From Thermoplasmata archaeon (GTDB lineage: Archaea; Thermoplasmatota; Thermoplasmata; Thermoplasmatales; Thermoplasmataceae): a stretch of 5,810 nt of DNA. Position 1 is the first letter of the stretch. The number at the start of each line of letters is the position of its first letter. The notes under the pieces are model-generated. The model made no database searches, was not told the DNA's origin, and saw nothing but the letters and a program-made list of their open reading frames with translations. The stretch is from assembly GCA_021850835.1 (NCBI GenBank), contig JAJZKS010000119.1, positions 1 through 5,810 of the forward strand, read 5' to 3'. Below are positions 1 to 4,849 of the stretch, piece after piece. The position numbers and the translations under genes were made by a program.

Positions 1-321
1 GATGACAAAAGGAGCGGTACCACTAGTACCGGAAGTACCGGGGGGGAACCCCCCTCCCCCAAACATATACATTCAGATTTTTCAGATGAGATAGAAGGTA
101 TCATTGCAGAACTATTGACGGATGGCTATCATGTGCAACCGGATCACGGCCCTTCAATAAAAGGAGAAGCCTATCATGTCCGCATCCTGAAAGCTGGTGT
201 TGGTGATCGTTTTGATGTTCTGAAAGCGAAAATGCAGCAGTACAGTTTTGAGTACGTGAACTTCCATGAACCTTATGGTTACCTCTTTGCCAGGGAACTC
301 AAAGGGAGCGATGCACCATGA
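1..321 (+). CDS. C-terminal part of an unidentified element protein with repeat-encoded linker (5' truncated by window)
   Basis: The frame is open from the first base to TGA at 319-321, so the start lies outside the window; the internal TTG at 115 is not a convincing start. The visible 106 residues begin with a flexible linker rich in Gly, Ser, Thr and Pro (RSGTTSTGSTGGEPPSP, residues 4-20), encoded by a 9-base repeat and G/C runs. A compact C-terminal domain of about 80 residues follows, starting near SDFSDEIEGIIAELL and ending in FARELKGSDAP. A disordered linker before a small terminal domain is common in large replication or structural proteins of mobile elements, but the family is not recognisable and no catalytic motif is visible. 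It overlaps the next gene by ATGA at 318-321, so it belongs to the downstream operon. A different reading, with a gene starting at ATG 2-4 in frame 2 and shifting frame in the G-run, is treated as a finding. Confidence 0.6.
   Translation, partial: DDKRSGTTSTGSTGGEPPSPKHIHSDFSDEIEGIIAELLTDGYHVQPDHGPSIKGEAYHVRILKAGVGDRFDVLKAKMQQYSFEYVNFHEPYGYLFARELKGSDAP
17..43 (+). repeat. Three tandem 9-base units (GTACCNNNN) in coding sequence
   Basis: GTACC recurs at 17, 26 and 35, an exact 9-base period, with variable last four bases (ACTA, GGAA, GGGG). In frame 1 this gives a three-residue Ser/Gly-Thr-Thr/Gly repeat. Because the period is a multiple of three, unit gain or loss would change linker length without breaking the frame. 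Confidence 0.75.
40..60 (+). repeat. G-run/C-run inverted repeat inside the coding region
   Basis: Seven G (40-46), AA, six C (49-54), T, then five C (56-60). A hairpin of six G-C pairs with a GAA loop can form (40-45 with 49-54). In frame 1 it encodes GGEPPSP. Homopolymer runs of this length inside a gene invite slippage in replication or translation. Confidence 0.7.
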
Positions 322-515
322 CAGTACCCAGGCTTACTGAAAGGCAATTACAGGCAATCAAGAACCTGATGTTTTCAGCTAAGAATATAAGGGATGTTGT
401 TGACTTCCTGGAATTTCACGGTAAATCATACTTGAAAGAGCTATCCATAGGTGAAGCGAAACAGTTGATTTCTGAATTGGTGGAAGGTGAAAAAACACGA
501 AAGCAAGTGAATTGA
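318..515 (+). CDS. Small helical protein, resembling a terminal domain of phage recombination/replication proteins
   Basis: This encodes 65 residues, starting at the ATG that overlaps the preceding stop as ATGA (318-321); a GGGAG at 303-307 can serve as ribosome-binding site. The protein is probably all helical and charged. Its pattern, LTERQLQAIKNLM near the N terminus and then LKELSIGEAKQLISELVEG at about residues 39-57, recalls a small helical module (TxxQLxAI ... LxxLxxxEAxxLIxxL) that I associate with the C-termini of phage recombination and single-strand-annealing proteins, or with short stand-alone genes. That resemblance is from memory and does not establish function. No cysteines, signal peptide or membrane segment are present. 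The gene sits in the middle of the small-gene operon, eight bases before the possible 21-residue ORF. Confidence 0.75.
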   Translation: MTVPRLTERQLQAIKNLMFSAKNIRDVVDFLEFHGKSYLKELSIGEAKQLISELVEGEKTRKQVN

Positions 516-523
516 AAAATGAA

Positions 524-589
524 ATGGAACGGAGACTTCCAGAATTTTTGAAGAAGTATCTGCACAAGATAGTAAGGAGAGTGAGATAA
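524..589 (+). CDS. Possible 21-residue basic peptide
   Basis: A short ORF fills the gap between two operon genes exactly: ATG at 524 is eight bases after the preceding TGA, and TAA at 587-589 directly touches the ATG at 590. The peptide (MERRLPEFLKKYLHK, then IVRRVR) has eight Arg/Lys against two Glu and would form a basic amphipathic helix. Its last five residues are encoded by the ribosome-binding segment of the next gene. Against it: very short, no strong ribosome-binding site of its own, and chance ORFs of this length are frequent. For it: the perfect fit and the absence of any other use for these bases. It could be a peptide gene or a leader ORF that couples translation of the downstream gene. 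Confidence 0.35.
   Translation: MERRLPEFLKKYLHKIVRRVR
572..585 (+). promoter_or_regulatory. Ribosome-binding segment for the 590 gene
   Basis: GTAAGGAGAGTGAG contains an AGGAG core followed by GTGA, both complementary to the expected archaeal 16S rRNA 3' end, ending four bases before the ATG at 590. A near copy (13 of 14 bases) stands at the same distance before the next gene. Confidence 0.65.
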
Positions 590-832
590 ATGCAGTGGAA
601 TGACTACGAACCAATCGAAATTGAAAGATGCCTGGATTGTGGGTATGAGTTAGAGTTATGCGATCCCTTTGACGTTATGACCCTTGAAGACATGGGCATA
701 AATTCAGATGCCGATCTGGAGATGTATGTGTTTAAGGAGAGACTAAACCACAGTGACACGGTTAAGCGAAAGTGCGTAAGGTGTGGCAGTGCCAATCTCC
801 TAATCTTCCAGGTAAGGAGAGTAAGGCCATGA
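590..832 (+). CDS. Small zinc-ribbon protein
   Basis: This encodes 80 residues with two CxxC knuckles: CLDC at 14-17, immediately followed by GYE, and CVRC at 62-65 followed by G. The CxxCG ... CxxCG arrangement is typical of a zinc ribbon, here with a 44-residue insert that is acidic and probably helical (TLEDMGINSDADLEMYVFKE). An extra Cys at 24 may be structural or chance. The tail QVRRVRP is read from the ribosome-binding segment of the following gene. The start is supported by the upstream AGGAG segment, and the stop overlaps the next ATG as ATGA at 829-832. Zinc-ribbon miniproteins in viral operons are often nucleic-acid or protein adaptors, but no specific role can be read here. Confidence 0.8.
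   Translation: MQWNDYEPIEIERCLDCGYELELCDPFDVMTLEDMGINSDADLEMYVFKERLNHSDTVKRKCVRCGSANLLIFQVRRVRP
812..825 (+). promoter_or_regulatory. Ribosome-binding segment that sets the start at 829
   Basis: GTAAGGAGAGTAAG lies three bases before ATG 829 and nearly duplicates the segment at 572-585. It favours ATG 829 over the in-frame GTG at 772, which has no such site and would add residues overlapping the zinc-ribbon gene. Confidence 0.65.
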
Positions 833-1344
833 TAACCCTTGATGAATACGCCGGACTGAATGAGCAACAGCAGAGACAGGTAAAGCAGTTCATTGATAAC
901 ATGAAGGAACAGGAACAGAGACCTTACGAATCATGCCCGTTCTATGATAGATGCGAATCTCAGCTTTGCCCTCTAGATCCATCTAAAGGTCAGAGGATAT
1001 GGTACACTGAAGAAGGGCCATGCATTAACCCAGAGTACAGGGATGAACTTTCAGTTATCAACCAGAAAAAACTTTCAAAGAAGCATGCCCAGGGATATTT
1101 CATCTTTGACATGCTCAATCGTGATATAATCATAAGAAGGGGAATCCAGGGCATTGATCCAGATATGCCTGAATCAGTCGATAGGAGAGGGCAAAGGGCA
1201 GTTGATTCTTTGTACAGGGAAAGGGAGCTTTCATGGTTATCGGATCATCCTGAACTCACCAAAGAGCAGAGGGAAAAAATGAAGCTCAGGGCATCCAAAG
1301 GAATCGAAGCATTGAACAGGTACAGGGAAGGCGATCTAAAATGA
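829..1344 (+). CDS. Four-cysteine protein of unknown function
   Basis: The encoded protein is 171 residues when started at ATG 829, inside the ATGA overlap with the preceding gene. An N-terminal helix rich in Gln and Glu (about 10-30, NEQQQRQVKQFIDNMKEQEQ) leads into a cysteine cluster, CPFYDRCESQLCPLDP with a further Cys at 65; the four Cys are residues 36, 42, 47 and 65, spaced C-x5-C-x4-C-x17-C. This suggests a bound zinc or an iron-sulfur cluster; which one cannot be told. The CPLDP stretch followed by Trp looks like a conserved motif rather than random composition. The rest (80-171) is highly charged and mostly helical, with many Arg/Lys-Glu pairs, suggesting a soluble intracellular protein. 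It ends in another ATGA overlap with the next gene. No family name can be assigned. Confidence 0.85.
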   Translation: MITLDEYAGLNEQQQRQVKQFIDNMKEQEQRPYESCPFYDRCESQLCPLDPSKGQRIWYTEEGPCINPEYRDELSVINQKKLSKKHAQGYFIFDMLNRDIIIRRGIQGIDPDMPESVDRRGQRAVDSLYRERELSWLSDHPELTKEQREKMKLRASKGIEALNRYREGDLK

Positions 1345-1553
1345 TGCCCTTCTCTTATGATTTCAATTCAAAAAGTGGTTTTGTAGTTCAATTTTCAGGG
1401 ATGAACTCAAAGGGTAGTGTAATTACACCTTACCTTGTCGAATCAAGCCCATTCATACCTGAAAGGAAACATCCTTTCATGCCTGAGGACAACCGAGGGC
1501 CAATAGATGAACCGTACTTACCACTAGACCCAGGGGATGAACCCGATGACTGA
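1341..1553 (+). CDS. Small proline-rich acidic hypothetical protein
   Basis: A 70-residue protein starting at the first of two tandem ATGs, within the ATGA overlap at 1341-1344. The N-terminal half (about 1-35) is polar with aromatic positions and could form beta strands; the C-terminal half is rich in Pro, Asp and Glu and ends LPLDPGDEPDD, probably disordered. There are no cysteines, membrane segments or motifs of known families. The gene is supported mainly by its place in an unbroken chain of overlapping ORFs; its stop lies inside the start region of the next gene. Confidence 0.65.
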   Translation: MMPFSYDFNSKSGFVVQFSGMNSKGSVITPYLVESSPFIPERKHPFMPEDNRGPIDEPYLPLDPGDEPDD

Positions 1554-1725
1554 ATTACAGGAAGAACGAAATCTGTTGGAATATTGCCTGATAGAATTTC
1601 ATGACCGATGCACAGGCATGGAAGTAAGGAAACTCTACAAGTGGGATCGCCTGATCGGAAAAATGCCAACAGGCAAGACCAGGCGTGTATATTGTGAGTG
1701 TCCATGCCATGCCGATAAACATTAA
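1546..1725 (+). CDS. Small protein with C-terminal Cys-rich cluster
   Basis: From ATG 1546 the product has 59 residues; ATG 1537, three codons upstream, is an alternative. The later start is preferred because GGGGATGA at 1533-1540 sits five bases before it and it overlaps the previous gene by only eight bases. The N-terminal part is helical (TELQEERNLLEYCLIEFHDRC), followed by a basic stretch (VRKLYKW, KTRR) and a terminal CECPCH cluster (Cys 50, 52, 54, His 55), with additional Cys at 14 and 22. These residues could bind one metal ion. It is the last gene of the plus-strand cluster. Function is unknown; a DNA- or RNA-binding accessory protein is possible. Confidence 0.65.
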   Translation: MTELQEERNLLEYCLIEFHDRCTGMEVRKLYKWDRLIGKMPTGKTRRVYCECPCHADKH

Positions 1726-1986
1726 TCTGCATTTGCAAAAATTTACTATTTCTATATAGTTATGAGCAAATCGCTATATTTTTGTCCTAAATCGGACATT
1801 CCTAACCCTTTAAAACGCTCATTCCGTAAGTGTACATTTTAAGGCGATAAATTACTTTCAGTAATAATTCTCATTCCGTCAATTACCGTTAGTCATATTC
1901 ACCAGTTGCCGAATTTCAAAGGTTTTACTCACTTATTCAGGAACATACGGGTTTACCGTAAGAGTTCCCCATTGTATGGGATTCCA

Positions 1987-2031
1987 TACCACAAACCCAT
2001 AAATTACCACAAGTAATTTTTTTGTGGTAAT
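1987..2031. repeat. 10-bp-arm stem-loop plus an extra direct copy of TACCACAA
   Basis: ATTACCACAA at 2003-2012 pairs perfectly with TTGTGGTAAT at 2022-2031 around a nine-base AT-rich loop. TACCACAA also occurs as a direct copy at 1987-1994, 18 bases before the one at 2005. One motif in two direct copies and one inverted copy suggests protein-binding sites as much as RNA structure. Confidence 0.7.
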
Positions 2032-2085
2032 ATGATTATTCATAGTAATATAGAAAAACGAAAGATGCCGAAACATAATTAACAG

Positions 2086-2100
2086 AAAAATGGCTTTTTT
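2086..2100. terminator. Candidate bidirectional T-run terminator
   Basis: A5-TGGC-T6 reads as a T-run on either strand, and archaeal RNA polymerase terminates at T-runs without needing a stem. It lies about 60 bases past the integrase stop on the minus strand. Another T-run, ATTTTTG near 1778-1784, could serve the plus-strand cluster. Confidence 0.3.
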
Positions 2101-2109
2101 GAGTGATTT

Positions 2110-2129
2110 TTACCGAAACTTACCGAAAC
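2110..2129. repeat. Perfect adjacent tandem repeat of TTACCGAAAC
   Basis: Two identical 10-base units are directly adjacent, 34 bases from the integrase stop codon. A partial third copy (CCGAAAC) is at 2068-2074. The 10-base period would put both units on the same face of the helix, as in iterons or operator arrays. Confidence 0.7.
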
Positions 2130-2162
2130 AGATTAAGTCTAAGTAATCAGCATCCTTAAAAA

Positions 2163-3398
2163 TTAAGATTGGTTTTGCTCCTTGATTAATTGCTCAAGGA
2201 GTGTTGCCAATATTCCGGCCTTTTCATGTTCCGGCATTGCTTTTAGTATTGCTTGTACCTGAGGGCTAATCAATTTACGATCAGTCATGGCCTGTTGTAT
2301 GTGGTCTTGTTTGTCCTTAAGCTCTATGGCTGCCTCAGTAGTTAATGGAAACCAGCATTTCAGGCAGTAAGATGCAGTACTGGGGTTCTTTTCCCCGCAC
2401 CTCTGGCATGCTCTCAGCTGCACCTTCTTGATGGTCTTTACTTCTGGCTCAAAGCCATTAGCCTTGAGAATCGCATTCTTTTGTTGCTGGCCGGATAGAT
2501 GCACATACTTTTGAGCCATCTTAGAAGAAGCAGTCCAGCCTAGTTGAGCCTTTAATACTGATTCTGATAATACTTCACTGTACCTTGTAGCATAAGAATG
2601 CCTGAATAAGTGCAGATGTACCCGCTTATTGATTTTCGCTCTTTTTACTGCCTTTTGAATTGTTATTCTTGCAGAATCATAGTTCATTGGCTTGCCTGAT
2701 ACCAGATCAACAAATAGAAGGGCATCCGGTTTGGAATTGTCAGGGTGAATCTTGCGCCATTCCCTTACATACGCGATCGAATCCCCAATGACATAAACAG
2801 TCCTTTCCCCTGTTTTTCCCGATACATGCAGAGTTAAACCTTTGTCGTCAAGCTCTAAGTCGCGAAGCCTTACAGTTAGAAGCTCCCCAACTCTGCAACC
2901 CGAATCATAAGCCAGTGAAACTAAAGCCTTATCTCTGAGGTTTTTGCAGCTCCCAATTATCCTATTAACCTCATCCTCTGTGAGCATGTCCTCAGATTTC
3001 TTCAGCCGGTCCACATTATTTTTAATCTTGATCCAGCCGCATGCCTTGTTGTATTTTGCCTTTGGCAGCAGCCATGAATAAAATTTCTTTAAGGTCTGCT
3101 TGTAGTCCTCAACACTTCTTGGGCTAATTCTTGAGTGTGATAACTGCTCAATCATGGATTTTAGATCATCCTCACTGGGATTCATGAAGTTTGCACCTAG
3201 CAACTTTGCAATTGGCCGCAACTTGGCAAAGTAGAATATAATCCGATGGTCTGAAAGTCCATCCTGCACTTTAAGATCGGTTGAAAATTTTTTAATGGCA
3301 TCAAAGGCAGCCCCAGGGCCTAGAAGGTTCTTGGTTCTCTCAAGCTCTATTTTAACGGTTCTCTTGTAAATTCCCGTTTGATTTTCTGAAACTTCCAT
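2163..3398 (-). CDS. Tyrosine recombinase (integrase) with C-terminal zinc ribbon
   Basis: This 411-residue site-specific recombinase would integrate and excise the element through a 3'-phosphotyrosine intermediate. An N-terminal SAM-like core-binding domain spans about 10-125. The catalytic domain (about 135-310) shows Arg169 in CRVGELL, Lys195 in SGKTGER, His263 and Arg266 in HLFRHSYATR, Trp288 in LGWTASS (where many relatives have His; Trp is a known natural variant) and the nucleophile Tyr298 in QKYVHLSG. A zinc ribbon follows: CQRC at 331-334 and CLKC at 345-348. A helical tail of about 60 residues ends the protein. Length exceeds the roughly 280-300 residues of chromosomal XerA-type enzymes because of the ribbon and tail. 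The gene points away from the putative attachment site just upstream, a usual arrangement for element integrases. Start at ATG 3398 fits the TATA box. It appears intact. It could alternatively be a resident recombinase, but the tRNA fragment next door argues for an element. Confidence 0.95.
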   Translation of the reverse strand: MEVSENQTGIYKRTVKIELERTKNLLGPGAAFDAIKKFSTDLKVQDGLSDHRIIFYFAKLRPIAKLLGANFMNPSEDDLKSMIEQLSHSRISPRSVEDYKQTLKKFYSWLLPKAKYNKACGWIKIKNNVDRLKKSEDMLTEDEVNRIIGSCKNLRDKALVSLAYDSGCRVGELLTVRLRDLELDDKGLTLHVSGKTGERTVYVIGDSIAYVREWRKIHPDNSKPDALLFVDLVSGKPMNYDSARITIQKAVKRAKINKRVHLHLFRHSYATRYSEVLSESVLKAQLGWTASSKMAQKYVHLSGQQQKNAILKANGFEPEVKTIKKVQLRACQRCGEKNPSTASYCLKCWFPLTTEAAIELKDKQDHIQQAMTDRKLISPQVQAILKAMPEHEKAGILATLLEQLIKEQNQS

Positions 3399-3404
3399 GA
3401 ATAG

Positions 3405-3426
3405 ATATAGAGTCTATATATTTTAA
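3405..3426 (-). promoter_or_regulatory. Integrase promoter: TATA box overlapping a palindrome
   Basis: On the minus strand TTAAAATATATAG (3426-3414) is a good archaeal TATA box centred a little over 20 bases before ATG 3398, implying a leaderless or nearly leaderless transcript. It overlaps a 15-bp palindrome, ATATAGA-G-TCTATAT, at 3405-3419. A repressor bound there would block the TATA box or the start point. Confidence 0.6.
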
Positions 3427-3445
3427 CGTAGCGATTCGAACTTTA

Positions 3446-3467
3446 GGTTCGATACTCTCTCCCCGCG
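3446..3467 (+). other. Putative attachment site: 3' end of a tRNA gene without its 5' half
   Basis: Read on the plus strand the segment matches the tRNA 3' end position by position: G52-G53, T-loop TTCGATA (3448-3454), C61 and T-stem strand CTCTC (3455-3459), acceptor strand TCCCCGC (3460-3466), discriminator G (3467), then CTTAAG and a run of seven or more T, like a tRNA terminator. The bases before 3446 cannot form the other half of the T-stem, and no D-arm or anticodon arm is present. This is expected for the displaced tRNA end at the far side of an element that inserted in a tRNA gene, with the intact tRNA to the left of this window. A tRNA beginning GCGGGGA with discriminator G (serine-like) would be the predicted target; the identity is a guess. 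Confidence 0.5.
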
Positions 3468-3925
3468 CTTAAGTTTTTTTTAAGAATAAGGTTTTAAGGG
3501 TTTCAGTTTTGTTTCAAAAACCAAATGATCCGATGAACTATGACGTTTATGAAGGCGATGTTTATTCCAATTCAACCGAATTTGTGGTTTTCTAAAGTAA
3601 ATTATGTCTTGTAGATTTGCGGGATCCAACAACAAACTGTTTTTTTCAATCAGCTTTCTTGAATTTATTTGAAATCCAGGCATTTATTTAATTAATAAGG
3701 GAATCTTTGCATACAAAAAATCATTGGACAGATCTGTTAAAAATAATTCTAGAAGCATATTTTGTTATAAGTCGGAAAACTTGTGAAACTTCTGGATAAA
3801 TTGTGCATGTTCTTTCTAAGAATTGTATTGGTTTTTATGTAAAGGGACCACTACTCAAATTATTCAATATTGAAAAATAAAGATGGATAAATTGTTTTAG
3901 ACATTTTTGATTTATAGATTAAACA
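3468..3925. other. Chromosomal-side gap of about 450 bases without a convincing gene
   Basis: It starts with the T-run after the tRNA-like end. A 67-codon minus-strand ORF at 3480-3683 is present, but it has no recognisable motif, an odd composition, no ribosome-binding site and a poorly placed TATA-like sequence, so I do not call it. The remainder, 3684-3925, is AT-rich with no clear structure. On the minus strand, T-rich segments around 3877-3910 could terminate the beta-propeller transcript that ends at 3926. Confidence 0.5.
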
Positions 3926-4849
3926 TCAGGCCCTATAAATTCCAACAGAATGGCTTTCCGGAAGGAAGGTATAGAGTTTCTGTAGCTTTTCATCGAATGT
4001 CAGTGTATGGCTTCCGTGCTCTGTATCAATCTGCTGAATCAATTGAAGGGACTTCCCATCAAAAACCTGAACGACGCCTGGCTCCCCAATGCTGCAGTAA
4101 ACATGATTCAGTTTTCTATTATACCAGAGGACATCTGGAGGGCCTGCTAATTTTGCTTCTAGCACAGGTTTCATTTGCTTGAGGTCAATGGTGACAAGTG
4201 TGGCATCATCACAGGCAATGTAAGCCGTAATGCCTTCAATCACAAGCCCATGTGGCCCTTTTTTATTTACATTGAAAAATCTTGTCTGGGTGAAGTCCTT
4301 TCCGGAGATGAATTCAATGCCTGGCGGATCCATTATGTTGACCATATACTCATCGCTGTCACTGCTATACGTGCACCATCTAGGCCTTCCTATGAGTCCA
4401 ACTGTAGCTATCATTTCACCAGTTTTCTGGTGGTGAAATCTTGCCTGGTTGTCTCCAACGTCCGCAGTCATGAGAATCCCTCTTGAACTGTCAACTGCAA
4501 GGCCATTTGGTCTGCTTCCAGTTTTAAATTTAATCAATACACTTAACGAGGCTGGGTCTATGGCAAGTATATGGCCATCAGCCCTCGAAGCCGCAAAGAC
4601 TTTTTTGGTGATAGGATCAAATACTACACCGCTTCCGCCAGTGCAGTCAGATATAGACTTGATCCACTTTTCTTCTTTTTCGTCGAAAACTTCTACAGTT
4701 CCCGAACTTGTATGTGCAACAAAGACCATCCCTGTCGCTTGATCCACATCCGCGTGGTCAAATTCGCATTCCGCTTCCGTTGGAAGTTCTTTTTTTCCTT
4801 TAAAAACTAACAATATTGCTTCTACCTCTTCAAGTATGCCGAAACTCAT
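3926..4849 (-). CDS. YncE/YVTN-like beta-propeller protein, cytoplasmic
   Basis: A 307-residue protein built of repeated strands of the YncE/YVTN type: VDQATGMVFVAHTSSGTVEVFD (about 35-56, shown in part by the VFVAHTSSGTV core), VVFDPITKKVFAAS (75-88), GLAVDSSRGILMTAD (116-130), GLVIEGITAYIACDDATLVTIDL (core AYIACDD, 201-223), VLWYNRKLNHVYCSIGEPGV (core 240-259) and LTFDEKLQKLYTFLP (283-297). Each pairs a 'prior value' strand with an 'is visible as' strand, as blades of a six- or seven-bladed propeller. There is no signal peptide or membrane segment, whereas many bacterial YncE proteins are exported, so this one should be cytoplasmic. The start is set by the ATGA overlap with the upstream ChrB-like gene, indicating coupled translation and shared function. 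Propellers of this type bind ligands or partners; the actual ligand is unknown. Confidence 0.85.
   Translation of the reverse strand: MSFGILEEVEAILLVFKGKKELPTEAECEFDHADVDQATGMVFVAHTSSGTVEVFDEKEEKWIKSISDCTGGSGVVFDPITKKVFAASRADGHILAIDPASLSVLIKFKTGSRPNGLAVDSSRGILMTADVGDNQARFHHQKTGEMIATVGLIGRPRWCTYSSDSDEYMVNIMDPPGIEFISGKDFTQTRFFNVNKKGPHGLVIEGITAYIACDDATLVTIDLKQMKPVLEAKLAGPPDVLWYNRKLNHVYCSIGEPGVVQVFDGKSLQLIQQIDTEHGSHTLTFDEKLQKLYTFLPESHSVGIYRA

Larger units (their letters stand above)
1726..2162. other. 437-base non-coding gap between convergent units, rich in short repeats
   Basis: No convincing gene is present. The region is strongly AT-rich and holds many short symmetric elements: CTCATTCCGT twice (1818-1827, 1870-1879), ATTACT/AGTAAT (1851-1856, 1860-1865), TACGG/CCGTA around 1946-1960, two overlapping and mutually exclusive stems (CCCAT/ATGGG at 1968-1980 and GTATGG/CCATAC at 1974-1989), TTACCG followed by T/A-rich triplets at 1883, 1953, 2110 and 2120, and the stem-loop and tandem repeats listed separately. 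A gap this long between convergent genes in a compact element must have some use: terminators, a small RNA, or a replication or partition site. Confidence 0.5.

Noticed and set aside
772..828. Longer N terminus for the four-cysteine protein from GTG 772
   Set aside because: It would overlap the zinc-ribbon gene by about 60 bases, whereas ATG 829 has a strong ribosome-binding segment and an ATGA junction.
604..867. Minus-strand 87-codon ORF opposite the zinc-ribbon gene, and a similar one at 1430-1738
   Set aside because: Both lie antisense to the overlapping plus-strand gene chain, which has ribosome-binding sites and ATGA junctions; their composition is not protein-like.
1762..1842. 26-codon plus-strand ORF (starting MSKSLYF) in the non-coding gap
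   Set aside because: No ribosome-binding site, the TATA-like sequence is only about ten bases before the ATG, and an ORF this short is expected by chance.
1817..2130. CRISPR-like array in the repeat-rich gap
   Set aside because: The repeats are only 8-10 bases long, unevenly spaced and in both orientations; no repeat-spacer regularity and no cas gene.
3480..3683. 67-codon minus-strand ORF beside the tRNA-like end
   Set aside because: No motif, weak start context and a stop codon inside the T-run after the tRNA-like sequence; kept only as a note within the gap entry.
3907..4810. Several plus-strand ORFs of 60-103 codons opposite the beta-propeller gene (3907-4182, 4175-4486, 4230-4436, 4449-4742, 4571-4810)
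   Set aside because: They are antisense to a well-supported coding gene, overlap each other in different frames and show no protein family features.
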